Shown one piece after another: positions 53,932 to 62,674 of a DNA stretch of 64,000 bases. Location of the stretch: assembly GCF_029338175.1 (NCBI RefSeq), contig NZ_CP119862.1:806001-870000 (forward strand), in the 5' to 3' direction. The notes below the pieces were generated by a model. It was not told the DNA's origin and ran no database searches. It worked only from the letters and a program-made list of their open reading frames with translations. The DNA comes from Citrobacter enshiensis. Its GTDB lineage: Bacteria; Pseudomonadota; Gammaproteobacteria; Enterobacterales; Enterobacteriaceae. Position numbers and translations under genes: made by a program. The stretch's first letter is position 1. Each line of letters starts with the position of its first letter.

Positions 53932-54294
53932 ATGAAAACGTTAACGGTATTTGACCCTGCGCTGTGTTGCAGCACCGGCGTCTGCGGTACAGATGTTGAT
54001 CAGGTGCTGGTCGATTTTTCTGCGGATGTGCAATGGCTGAAAGGGCGTGGTGTTCAGGTCGAACGTTACAACCTGGCACAACAGCCGATGCGTTTTGTTC
54101 AGAACGAGAAAGCGAAAGCATTTCTTGAGGCTTCTGGGGCAGAAGGGCTTCCACTGTTGTTGCTGGACGGCGAAACGGTGATGGCAGGGCGTTACCCAAA
54201 ACGCGCTGAACTGGCTCGCTGGTTTGGTATTCCACTGGAGAAGGTGGGATTAGCGCCGACACGTTGCTGTGGTGGTGATACGTCCTGTTGTTGA
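53932..54294 (+). CDS. arsD: Arsenic metallochaperone ArsD
   Basis: A 120-residue protein that hands As(III) to the ArsA ATPase and weakly represses the operon. The essential cysteines C12, C13 and C18 and the vicinal pairs C112-C113 and C119-C120 are all there. It lies 46 bases after arsR. The stop is 17 bases before arsA. Confidence 0.96.
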   Translation: MKTLTVFDPALCCSTGVCGTDVDQVLVDFSADVQWLKGRGVQVERYNLAQQPMRFVQNEKAKAFLEASGAEGLPLLLLDGETVMAGRYPKRAELARWFGIPLEKVGLAPTRCCGGDTSCC

Positions 54295-54311
54295 AAATGT
54301 CAGGAGGACAG

Positions 54312-56063
54312 ATGAAATTCTTACAGAATATCCCTCCCTACCTGTTTTTTACCGGTAAGGGGGGCGTGGGTAAAACCTCTATTTCCTGCGCCACGGCAAT
54401 TCGTCTGGCAGAGCAGGGCAAACGGGTGCTGCTGGTCAGTACCGACCCGGCCTCAAACGTAGGTCAGGTCTTTGGCCAGGCTATTGGCAATACTATTCAG
54501 CCAATAGCCACCGTGCCTGGATTGTCGGCACTTGAGATCGATCCACAGGCCGCCGCGCAGGAATACCGGGCCAGAATCGTTGACCCCATCAAAGGTCTTT
54601 TGCCGGAAGACGTTATCAAAAGCATCAATGAGCAGCTTTCGGGAGCCTGCACGACAGAGATTGCCGCTTTTGATGAGTTTACCGGATTGCTGACTGACGT
54701 CTCTCTGCTGACCCGGTTTGACCATATCATTTTTGATACCGCACCGACTGGTCATACTATTCGCCTTCTCCAGTTGCCAGGTGCCTGGAGCAGCTTTATT
54801 GAGAGCAATCCCGATGGTGCTTCCTGTCTCGGGCCGATGGCCGGACTGGAGAAACAGCGTGAGCAGTATGCTCATGCCGTTGAGGCGCTTTCTGATCCGA
54901 AACGTACCCGACTGGTGTTAGTCGCCCGGCTGCAAAAATCCACATTGCAGGAAGTTGCGCGTACGCATGACGAACTTGCGGCGATTGGACTTAAAAACCA
55001 GTCTCTGGTCATTAACGGCGTTCTGCCAGAAACCGACGCGGCAAGCGACACATTAACTGCTGCAATAGGGCAGCGAGAGCAGGAGGCGCTGGCAAATCTT
55101 CCCGCAGGTTTGTCGGCGCTCCCCACGGACACGTTATTCCTTCAACCGGTCAATATGGTCGGCGTATCGGCACTGAGAGGGCTTCTCGGCCCACAACCTG
55201 AGACGGCGTCATTTTCTGAAGAATACATTCAGCAACGCCCTGAAATTCCTTCGCTTTCTGCATTGATTGATGAAATCGCCCGCAATGAACATGGCCTGAT
55301 CATGCTGATGGGCAAAGGCGGTGTGGGGAAAACCACGATGGCGGCTGCCATTGCCGTCAGACTGGCCAAAATGGGATTTGATGTACACCTGACAACATCA
55401 GACCCTGCGGCGCATCTCAGCACGACCCTTAACGGTAGTCTCAACAATCTGCAGGTCAGCAGGATCGATCCTCACGAGGAAACGGAACGCTATCGTCAGC
55501 ATGTCCTTGAGACGAAGGGAAAAGCGCTGGACGACGCGGGGAAACGCCTGCTGGAAGAAGATTTACGCTCTCCCTGCACCGAGGAGATTGCGGTTTTCCA
55601 GGCCTTTTCACGGGTAATTCGTGAAGCGGGTAAGCGTTTCGTGGTCATGGATACGGCACCCACCGGGCATACGCTACTGCTGCTGGATGCCACGGGTGCG
55701 TATCACCGCGAAATTGCTAAGAAAATGGGCGATAAGGGCCATTTCACCACGCCGATGATGCAGCTTCAGGATCCGGAGCGAACCAAAGTGTTACTGGTCA
55801 CGCTGCCGGAAACCACACCTGTGCTTGAGGCGGCAAATTTGCAGGCCGACCTTGAACGCGCGGGGATTCATCCCTGGGGCTGGATTATCAATAATAGCCT
55901 TTCCATTGCGGATACCCGTTCGCCGTTGCTTCGTCTGCGTGCGCAACAGGAACTCCCGCAAATAGAGGCAGTTAAACACCAGCACGCCTCTCGTGTCGCG
56001 CTGGTCCCGCTACTGGCGTCAGAGCCCACGGGCATCGAAAAACTCAAACAGCTCGCAGGTTAA
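54312..56063 (+). CDS. arsA: Arsenite-translocating ATPase ArsA
   Basis: A 583-residue ATPase with two homologous halves, each with a P-loop GKGGVGKT (near 15 and 334) and a DTAPTGHT signal-transduction motif. Metal-site cysteines are in GACTTE and SPCTEE. It drives ArsB-mediated export of arsenite and antimonite. The start at 54312 has AGGAGG 5 bases upstream and matches R773 ArsA. A longer frame adds 8 residues. Confidence 0.97.
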   Translation: MKFLQNIPPYLFFTGKGGVGKTSISCATAIRLAEQGKRVLLVSTDPASNVGQVFGQAIGNTIQPIATVPGLSALEIDPQAAAQEYRARIVDPIKGLLPEDVIKSINEQLSGACTTEIAAFDEFTGLLTDVSLLTRFDHIIFDTAPTGHTIRLLQLPGAWSSFIESNPDGASCLGPMAGLEKQREQYAHAVEALSDPKRTRLVLVARLQKSTLQEVARTHDELAAIGLKNQSLVINGVLPETDAASDTLTAAIGQREQEALANLPAGLSALPTDTLFLQPVNMVGVSALRGLLGPQPETASFSEEYIQQRPEIPSLSALIDEIARNEHGLIMLMGKGGVGKTTMAAAIAVRLAKMGFDVHLTTSDPAAHLSTTLNGSLNNLQVSRIDPHEETERYRQHVLETKGKALDDAGKRLLEEDLRSPCTEEIAVFQAFSRVIREAGKRFVVMDTAPTGHTLLLLDATGAYHREIAKKMGDKGHFTTPMMQLQDPERTKVLLVTLPETTPVLEAANLQADLERAGIHPWGWIINNSLSIADTRSPLLRLRAQQELPQIEAVKHQHASRVALVPLLASEPTGIEKLKQLAG

Positions 56064-56109
56064 TTTTTTACGCATACAGGGTGGCGTTGCTGCCCTGTCA
56101 GGAGGTTTT

Positions 56110-57399
56110 ATGTTACTGGCAGGAGCCATTTTCATCCTGACCATCGTGTTGGTTATCTGGCAGCCAAAGGGATTAGGCATTGGCTGGAGCGCCACGCTGG
56201 GTGCCGTACTGGCTCTGGCATCGGGTGTGATACACATTGCTGATATTCCGGTGGTGTGGAATATCGTCTGGAACGCCACGGCCACCTTTATTGCCGTCAT
56301 TATCATCAGTCTGTTGCTGGATGAGTCCGGCTTTTTTGAATGGGCCGCACTGCACGTTTCCCGCTGGGGAAATGGGCGTGGGCGTCTGCTGTTTACGTAT
56401 ATTGTTCTGCTCGGCGCGGCGGTGGCGGCACTGTTCGCCAATGACGGCGCGGCGTTAATTTTGACGCCGATCGTTATCGCTATGCTGCTGGCGCTGGGGT
56501 TCAGTAAAAGCACCACGCTGGCGTTCGTAATGGCGGCAGGCTTTATTGCCGATACCGCCAGTCTGCCGCTTATCGTGTCAAACCTGGTCAATATCGTTTC
56601 GGCTGATTTCTTCCAACTGGGATTCGCTGAATATGCGTCAGTCATGGTGCCGGTGGATATTGCCGCCATTACTGCCACGCTGGTGATGCTGCATCTGTTT
56701 TTCCGCAAAGATATTCCGCCCACTTACGATCTGGCGCGACTGAAAGAACCTGCAAAAGCCATCAAAGATCCGGCGACGTTCAGAACCGGTTGGATTGTAC
56801 TTCTCCTTCTGTTGGTCGGTTTTTTTGTCCTTGAACCGATGGGGATCCCTGTGAGTGCGATTGCGGCCGTGGGGGCGGCAATCCTGTTTGCAGTGGCCAA
56901 AAAAGGTCATGGTATTAACACCGGTAAAGTGCTGCGCGGAGCGCCCTGGCAGATCGTGATTTTCTCGCTGGGGATGTATCTGGTGGTCTATGGGCTGCGC
57001 AACGCCGGACTCACAGAATACCTTTCCGGTGTGCTGAACTTACTGGCAGATAAAGGTCTGTGGGCGGCCACGCTGGGGACGGGATTCCTGACCGCATTCC
57101 TGTCTTCTATCATGAACAATATGCCTACCGTATTGGTTGGCGCATTGTCGATTGATGGCAGTACCGCGTCCGGTGTAATCAAAGACGCGATGATTTATGC
57201 CAACGTCATTGGTTGCGATCTGGGGCCGAAAATCACCCCTATTGGTAGCCTGGCAACACTGCTCTGGCTGCATGTACTTTCACAGAAGAATATGACGATC
57301 ACGTGGGGATACTACTTCCGCACCGGGATTATCATGACCCTGCCTGTGCTGTTTGTAACGCTGGCTGCGCTGGCGCTACGTCTCTCTGTCACTTTGTAA
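56110..57399 (+). CDS. arsB: Arsenite efflux permease ArsB
   Basis: A 429-residue integral membrane protein with about 12 hydrophobic segments that exports As(III)/Sb(III), alone by exchange for protons or with ArsA. The start MLLAGAIF at 56110 has AGGAGG 4 bases upstream and fits the R773 ArsB length. An overlapping earlier frame from 55993 lacks such a site and lies inside arsA. Confidence 0.97.
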   Translation: MLLAGAIFILTIVLVIWQPKGLGIGWSATLGAVLALASGVIHIADIPVVWNIVWNATATFIAVIIISLLLDESGFFEWAALHVSRWGNGRGRLLFTYIVLLGAAVAALFANDGAALILTPIVIAMLLALGFSKSTTLAFVMAAGFIADTASLPLIVSNLVNIVSADFFQLGFAEYASVMVPVDIAAITATLVMLHLFFRKDIPPTYDLARLKEPAKAIKDPATFRTGWIVLLLLLVGFFVLEPMGIPVSAIAAVGAAILFAVAKKGHGINTGKVLRGAPWQIVIFSLGMYLVVYGLRNAGLTEYLSGVLNLLADKGLWAATLGTGFLTAFLSSIMNNMPTVLVGALSIDGSTASGVIKDAMIYANVIGCDLGPKITPIGSLATLLWLHVLSQKNMTITWGYYFRTGIIMTLPVLFVTLAALALRLSVTL

Positions 57400-57411
57400 T
57401 GAGATACTGAT

Positions 57412-57837
57412 ATGAGCAACATTACCATCTATCACAACCCGGCCTGCGGCACTTCGCGAAACACGCTGGAGATGATCCGTAACAGCGGTACCGAGCCGAC
57501 CGTTATTCATTATCTTGAGACTCCTCCCTCACGTGATGAACTGGTCAAACTCATTGCCAATATGGGGATCACGGTACGGGCGCTGCTACGTAAAAACGTT
57601 GAACCGTATGAAACGTTAGCGCTTGCTGAAGACCGCTTTACTGACGATCAGCTTATCGACTTTATGCTGCAACATCCCATTCTGATTAACCGTCCGATTG
57701 TGGTGACACCGCTGGGAACCCGGCTGTGTCGTCCTTCCGAAGTGGTTCTGGATATCCTGCCGGATGTGCAGAAAGGGGCTTTTGCCAAGGAAGACGGTGA
57801 GCAAGTCGTAGATGTTGCTGGAAAACGACTGAAATAA
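57412..57837 (+). CDS. arsC: Arsenate reductase, glutaredoxin-coupled
   Basis: A 141-residue reductase with the HNPACGTSRNT active-site loop (Cys12) and the arsenate-binding arginines of the later RPIVVTPLGTRLCRP segment. It converts As(V) to As(III) for export by ArsAB, using glutathione and glutaredoxin. It is the last gene of arsRDABC, 12 bases after arsB, and a hairpin follows. Confidence 0.97.
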   Translation: MSNITIYHNPACGTSRNTLEMIRNSGTEPTVIHYLETPPSRDELVKLIANMGITVRALLRKNVEPYETLALAEDRFTDDQLIDFMLQHPILINRPIVVTPLGTRLCRPSEVVLDILPDVQKGAFAKEDGEQVVDVAGKRLK

Positions 57838-57841
57838 ATAT

Positions 57842-57863
57842 TAAGGGGGCGTTTGCCCCCTTA
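57842..57863 (+). terminator. Hairpin terminator of the ars operon
   Basis: A 9-bp stem (TAAGGGGGC/GCCCCCTTA) closes GTTT, 4 bases after the arsC stop, followed by a T-rich but interrupted tail. Confidence 0.75.
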
Positions 57864-58058
57864 TTCATTACTTCGCCTGTTTTATCAAAAAATAACAGAA
57901 CGCTATTGTTCATCGTGCAGGGATCGGCTGTAACTTATACCGATATGTATAAGATAGCCTCAGGATATTATCCTGCCTTGCATTATTGTTTATTCAATAT
58001 CGTCGCTGTCGGGTAATAGCCTGTTGCCGTGAAAATATAACAACGCGCTATAAAGGGT

Positions 58059-59174
58059 TTATTTTCCGACTGTTGGCTTAAAATAACCAATACCGATCGT
58101 TTTACGAAAACGCCAGTTTTGCCACTGTGGCCATAATACATCGGCGATCATCGCAATCGCTATCCAGCGGAACCAGGTGGCGAACGTATTACTATGTCCC
58201 TGAGGTTCTTTATATCCCTTCACCCAACCGTCATAACCCCGTTCGCCGAGTAAGGTGTCCGGGAATCCACCGTCTGCATTCTGGAAGTCGAGCAATTTCA
58301 CCAGCATACTGCGTAACCAGTGCTCAATTTCATCACTGCGCTGTGGGCAACGGGCGTGGCCGTGCGCCAGAATATCGATAATATCGACATCAATGCAGCT
58401 GCTGCGGATGGCCAGTGGTTGCTCCAGACAACGACTCATTGACTGGTTGAAATAGGGAATATTTTCATCGAGCGCATAAAAGACATGCAAATTATGCGTC
58501 GCACCGCAGAGAGCAAATAATAATGCCTCCTGACTGTATTGCTGACCCGGTCCCCAGAAACCAGAATAGGGCTCGCTTTGCTGATTATGCCAGAAGATCA
58601 TATCCTGCAAACGCTGAGCCGCAGGGCCGCTTGGATCTCTTTGCTGTTCGAGCAACAGAAAACTGCCCATATTGACGATATTGTTCCCTTCCAGCCAGGG
58701 ATCGCGCATATCGCGTTGACCTAACCATGCCCAAAAATATTGTGGATCGAGGTACGGTTTCAAGAACGGCAGTTCGAGGCGATCCAGCTGATCCAGAACA
58801 TCCAGCGTACCCATACAGTAGTTTGTTGTATGAAAGCGCATGTACTGGCGAGTGATATTGGCATCCGGCCCTTTCCAGGTTTCGCTCCAGCACAACCCCG
58901 GCAACTGGAAAAAACCTTCCTCTTGCTGATGGCCTAATACCCAGTCCGCCAGCGCTTTTTTCTCCGATATTTCATCGCCTAATAAAACGCGAGCCATTGT
59001 CCCATCGTATGTGCCTGGCAACAGCATCTGCGGCCACTGTTCTGGCTGATGAAGTTCGCTGACGCGTAATACGCCAGGCGTTCCGTTAGGGAGTTGCATG
59101 CTGTTAAGCCAGAGGAGACTTTTCTCTTTGGCTGCAAGAATTCGTTCCTGTAACAGGCTATCGGTAAATGACAT
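58059..59174 (-). CDS. Alpha/alpha-toroid protein of unknown function
   Basis: A 371-residue soluble protein rich in Trp and Gln, with repeat motifs such as ALADWVLGHQQEEGFF and LLDFQNADGGF that resemble squalene-cyclase/prenyltransferase-like or GH88/GH105-like alpha-barrels. Conserved-looking acidic residues (SCIDVDIIDILAHGHARC) could form an active site. It follows the transporter by 23 bases, so it is probably co-transcribed with it. A lyase- or hydrolase-type role on a glucuronide or a breakdown product is possible, but I do not recognise a named family. Confidence 0.7.
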   Translation of the reverse strand: MSFTDSLLQERILAAKEKSLLWLNSMQLPNGTPGVLRVSELHQPEQWPQMLLPGTYDGTMARVLLGDEISEKKALADWVLGHQQEEGFFQLPGLCWSETWKGPDANITRQYMRFHTTNYCMGTLDVLDQLDRLELPFLKPYLDPQYFWAWLGQRDMRDPWLEGNNIVNMGSFLLLEQQRDPSGPAAQRLQDMIFWHNQQSEPYSGFWGPGQQYSQEALLFALCGATHNLHVFYALDENIPYFNQSMSRCLEQPLAIRSSCIDVDIIDILAHGHARCPQRSDEIEHWLRSMLVKLLDFQNADGGFPDTLLGERGYDGWVKGYKEPQGHSNTFATWFRWIAIAMIADVLWPQWQNWRFRKTIGIGYFKPTVGK

Positions 59175-59197
59175 GTTCAGTTCCTATACGATGAAAA

Positions 59198-60508
59198 TTA
59201 TTTAAATTTAGCCGCAGCCATTGTTGGAATTAAAAAATGCATAATCAGGAAACCCAGCAGATAGGCAAATCCGCCCATCAGGAAAATAGACCAATAGTTG
59301 CCTGTCGCTTGCAGGATATGGCCTGTTGCCTGTGTAAAGAGGATTGAACCGAGAGAACCAATTAAGCAGCCAATACCGACAACGGCACCCACAGCCTGTT
59401 TAGGGAACATATCCGATACGCTGGTATATAGATTGACTGACCAGCCCTGATGCGCCGCGACAGCAAGTCCAATCAGCGAAACCGCGACCCAAAGATTAGA
59501 AGCATTCGAAACCAATAAAATAGGTAGTACGCAAGTGGCGCATAACAATAACGTCAATTTACGCGCTTTATTGACGGCCATACCGCGGTTAACCATCCAC
59601 GCCGGGAGATATCCGCCAGCAAGACCGCCCATGGTTGCCAGAATATTGATTAAAACCAGTGGCATTGCCATATGAGCCATATCAATGCCGCGGGCGTCAT
59701 GCAGCCACTTCGGTAACCAGAACAGGAAGAACCAGAAGATCGGATCAGTCAGAAACTTACAAATGGCAAATGCCCAGGTTTGCTTATATTTCAGCAGTCC
59801 CAACCAGCTAATTTTTTGCTGTGATTGTTCGGTGGTACCCGCGTCATCATCCTGATTAATCCAGGCTAACTCTTCTTCGTTTACTTTTTTTATCTTCTCC
59901 GGTTTTCCGTATAAAAATAACCAGAAAACAATCCAGATAAACCCGACAGCACCGGTTGCGACGAACGCTTCACGCCATCCCCATTGTAATGCAATCCAGG
60001 GAATAATAATGGGAGCAAAAATATTACCGACATTGGAGCCCGCATTAAAAATACCGGTAGCAAATGCGCGTTCTCGTTTCGGGAACCATTCAGCAGCAAC
60101 CTTTACTGCGGAAGGAAAGTTGGCGCTTTCCCCCAGCCCAAGGAATATACGTGCATAAATGAATCCAATCACTGTGCCGACCATACCATGAGCCATCGCC
60201 GCCACACTCCAGAGAGCCAGAGCGATAGGTAAGACCAGGCGGGCACCATAAACATCAACGATACGTCCACACAGGAATAAACCTAACGCATAGGCGGCCT
60301 GAAATGCCGTCACAATATTGCCGTATTCAATCTCGTTCCAGCCAATATCTTTTTGTAGCATTGGCGCGAGTAACCCTAAAATAGATCTATCAAGGTTATT
60401 TATGGTGACTGAAAAAAAGAGTAATGCGCAAATTGTCCATCGATACCGACTGGTTGTTGAATTCATTTTTACTGCTTGCTTACTGACACCACTTTGCAAC
60501 TGCCCCAT
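59198..60508 (-). CDS. Hexuronate/glucuronide MFS transporter (ExuT-like)
   Basis: A 436-residue anion:cation symporter of the major facilitator superfamily with 12 hydrophobic segments. NLDRSILGLLAPMLQKDIGW near residue 40 and the segment LGLGESANFPSAVK are hallmarks of the ExuT/GudP/DgoT branch, which carries sugar acids. The start at 60508 has GGAGG 7 bases upstream. A much longer in-frame extension to 60961 is not homologous. Divergent from the beta-glucuronidase gene and in a likely operon with the toroid protein. Confidence 0.85.
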   Translation of the reverse strand: MGQLQSGVSKQAVKMNSTTSRYRWTICALLFFSVTINNLDRSILGLLAPMLQKDIGWNEIEYGNIVTAFQAAYALGLFLCGRIVDVYGARLVLPIALALWSVAAMAHGMVGTVIGFIYARIFLGLGESANFPSAVKVAAEWFPKRERAFATGIFNAGSNVGNIFAPIIIPWIALQWGWREAFVATGAVGFIWIVFWLFLYGKPEKIKKVNEEELAWINQDDDAGTTEQSQQKISWLGLLKYKQTWAFAICKFLTDPIFWFFLFWLPKWLHDARGIDMAHMAMPLVLINILATMGGLAGGYLPAWMVNRGMAVNKARKLTLLLCATCVLPILLVSNASNLWVAVSLIGLAVAAHQGWSVNLYTSVSDMFPKQAVGAVVGIGCLIGSLGSILFTQATGHILQATGNYWSIFLMGGFAYLLGFLIMHFLIPTMAAAKFK

Positions 60509-60868
60509 CGTATTTCCTCCGTCACGATATGAGATCTTATCCAAACAGACACAGCAAAATTTACGTTCAGCCAGTGTAAGTGACCTGGTCTGAGTCCGTG
60601 ACGGGTTAGAAAGAGAATTGAGATCCCTGAAGTCCTGCCATAATTTTATGTGAGTAATATCGCTACCCACCGTTGTTAGTGTGATGAAGATCACTACGAT
60701 AAAATTAATTATGAGATGCTGATCACTCTGAAAGACTCTACATTTTAGACTTTTGTCACATTTACATGTTTTTTCCTCTCTCTCAGCCTCCTGAGCCCGA
60801 GGATCGCCATCAAGCCCGGTATATGAGCCGTTATTCTTCAGCAACACCTCTTTTATGAAGGATATCTC
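60509..60868. promoter_or_regulatory. Divergent control region of the glucuronide locus
   Basis: This 360-base AT-rich gap separates the transporter from the glucuronidase. It contains a CRP site at 60680-60695 and no convincing gene. No repressor gene is visible nearby, so the specific regulator probably lies beyond the window. Confidence 0.6.
60680..60695. promoter_or_regulatory. CRP site in the divergent gap
   Basis: TGTGA-TGAAGA-TCACT matches the CRP consensus TGTGA-N6-TCACA at all but the last base. It lies almost midway between the two divergent genes, as expected for cAMP-activated carbon-source operons. Confidence 0.7.
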
Positions 60869-62674
60869 ATGCTGGAAAAATCTGACCTGGCAGAAAATGC
60901 CGTTGAATGCCTGCACAACGAGCAATATGACCAGCCATACAATGCGCAGAATCTTAATCATACCAATCTGTTATTCACTGGCGGTCGCGATCATGAAAGC
61001 CTGAGTGGAGAGTGGCGATTTACGCTGGATCTCCACGACACAGGGTTAAGGCAAAAATGGCACCTGCTGGAAAAACGCGATGCTGAAATGCGCCGGGATC
61101 CGTATGATTACGATCCCTTTGCCGGTGATACCGTTCCGGTGCCGGGATGCTGGCAGATGATGAACGAAAAATGGTTCTATTTTGAGGGAAGTGCGTGGTA
61201 CACCCGCGAAATCGACTATATCGTGCAGGACGCTGATGAACGTATTTTTTTACGCGTTGGCGCCGCTAACTACGATTGCAAAGTTTTTCTCAATCATCAG
61301 TTCATCGGCAATCATTACGGTGGTTCAACCCCATTTTGTGCTGAGTTAACGCCGCTATTGCAACCAGGCAATAATGTGTTGATGCTGTGCGTGAATAATA
61401 ATCGCACCACCGACAGGCTTCCTTTGAGAAATAACGACTGGTTTAACTATGGCGGAATATATCGTGAAATCGATATTATCCGAACGCCGCGAACCTATAT
61501 TCAGGATCTGTTTGTCTATTTAGTCCCTGATGGGAACTATAATCAAATCGCCGTGAGAATAGCGGTTGAAGGTGACGCGACAGAGGTCAATTTCGCCCTT
61601 GCTGAGCTGGGTATCTCCGTGACTATGCCGGTGATTGACGGGGTTGCTGAAGCGACATTGTCTGCTGAGCCGCAACTTTGGTCTCCTGAGCATCCTAAAT
61701 TGTATCGGGTTATGGCGTCGTTGGGACGTGACTGTGTCAGTGACCGCGTGGGGTTCAGACAAATTGAGGTCGTGGGAACGGATATTCGTCTGAACGGTAA
61801 GTCGCTCTATCTTCGGGGCGTAAATTGCCATGAAGATGATGTCCTGTTAGGGAAAATGACCAACGAAGCGGATATCCGCCGCCGTTTTCAGGATGCCAAA
61901 GAGCTTAACTGCAACTACCTGCGACTGGCGCATTATCCTCACCATGAGATGGCCGCGCGTATTGCGGATGAAGTGGGTTTGTTGCTCTGGGAGGAAATTC
62001 CAAACTACTGGGCGATCGATTTTAAAAATCCGGCAACCCAACGTGATGCGCATAATCAGTTGATGGAGCTTATTTATCGTGACCGAAATCGTGCCAGCGT
62101 GATTATCTGGTCCGTCGGCAATGAAAATGCCGATACCGATGAGCGACTGAATTTTATGACCTCGCTGGTTGATGCCGCCCGCCAGGCCGATCCTAGCCGT
62201 TTGATTTCTGCCGCTTGCCTGGTCAATCATGCCAAAATGAAAATTGAAGATCGTCTGGCAGATTTTCTCGATATCATCGGACTGAACGAGTATTACGGTT
62301 GGTATGAAGAGAATTTTGATGATCTGATTGTGCTGGGAGAAAACTCGTCGCCCACAAAACCTGTTGTGATCACCGAAACAGGGGCCGAAGGTGTGATAGG
62401 CGATCATGCTCCTCAGTCTGGGCCTTTCTCGGAAAACTATATGGCGGATGTGTACCGCAAGCAGACCGAGTATTTGCCAAAACTCAATTATGTCCGTGGT
62501 TTTACCCCCTGGTTATTGTATGACTACCGTACAGAAAGACGTCAGAATCCTTACCAGAAAGGATTCAACTGTAAGGGGCTTATTACCGCTGACAAAATAA
62601 CACGTAAAAGGGCATTTTATGTGCTGCGCGATTTTTATCAGCAACTCAAAAATGCCGGGTCATTAGCGGATTAA
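60869..62674 (+). CDS. Beta-glucuronidase, glycoside hydrolase family 2
   Basis: A 601-residue enzyme with the GH2 layout: sugar-binding domain (about 60-220), Ig-like domain (220-315) and TIM barrel (from 320). The acid/base is E419 in WSVGNE and the nucleophile E503 in ITETGAEG, close to UidA E413 and E504. An N567-C-K569 motif in the last part matches the N-x-K motif that grips the glucuronate carboxylate in UidA, so it likely cleaves beta-glucuronides (possibly galacturonides). It is not UidA itself. AAGGA precedes the ATG. Confidence 0.85.
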   Translation: MLEKSDLAENAVECLHNEQYDQPYNAQNLNHTNLLFTGGRDHESLSGEWRFTLDLHDTGLRQKWHLLEKRDAEMRRDPYDYDPFAGDTVPVPGCWQMMNEKWFYFEGSAWYTREIDYIVQDADERIFLRVGAANYDCKVFLNHQFIGNHYGGSTPFCAELTPLLQPGNNVLMLCVNNNRTTDRLPLRNNDWFNYGGIYREIDIIRTPRTYIQDLFVYLVPDGNYNQIAVRIAVEGDATEVNFALAELGISVTMPVIDGVAEATLSAEPQLWSPEHPKLYRVMASLGRDCVSDRVGFRQIEVVGTDIRLNGKSLYLRGVNCHEDDVLLGKMTNEADIRRRFQDAKELNCNYLRLAHYPHHEMAARIADEVGLLLWEEIPNYWAIDFKNPATQRDAHNQLMELIYRDRNRASVIIWSVGNENADTDERLNFMTSLVDAARQADPSRLISAACLVNHAKMKIEDRLADFLDIIGLNEYYGWYEENFDDLIVLGENSSPTKPVVITETGAEGVIGDHAPQSGPFSENYMADVYRKQTEYLPKLNYVRGFTPWLLYDYRTERRQNPYQKGFNCKGLITADKITRKRAFYVLRDFYQQLKNAGSLAD

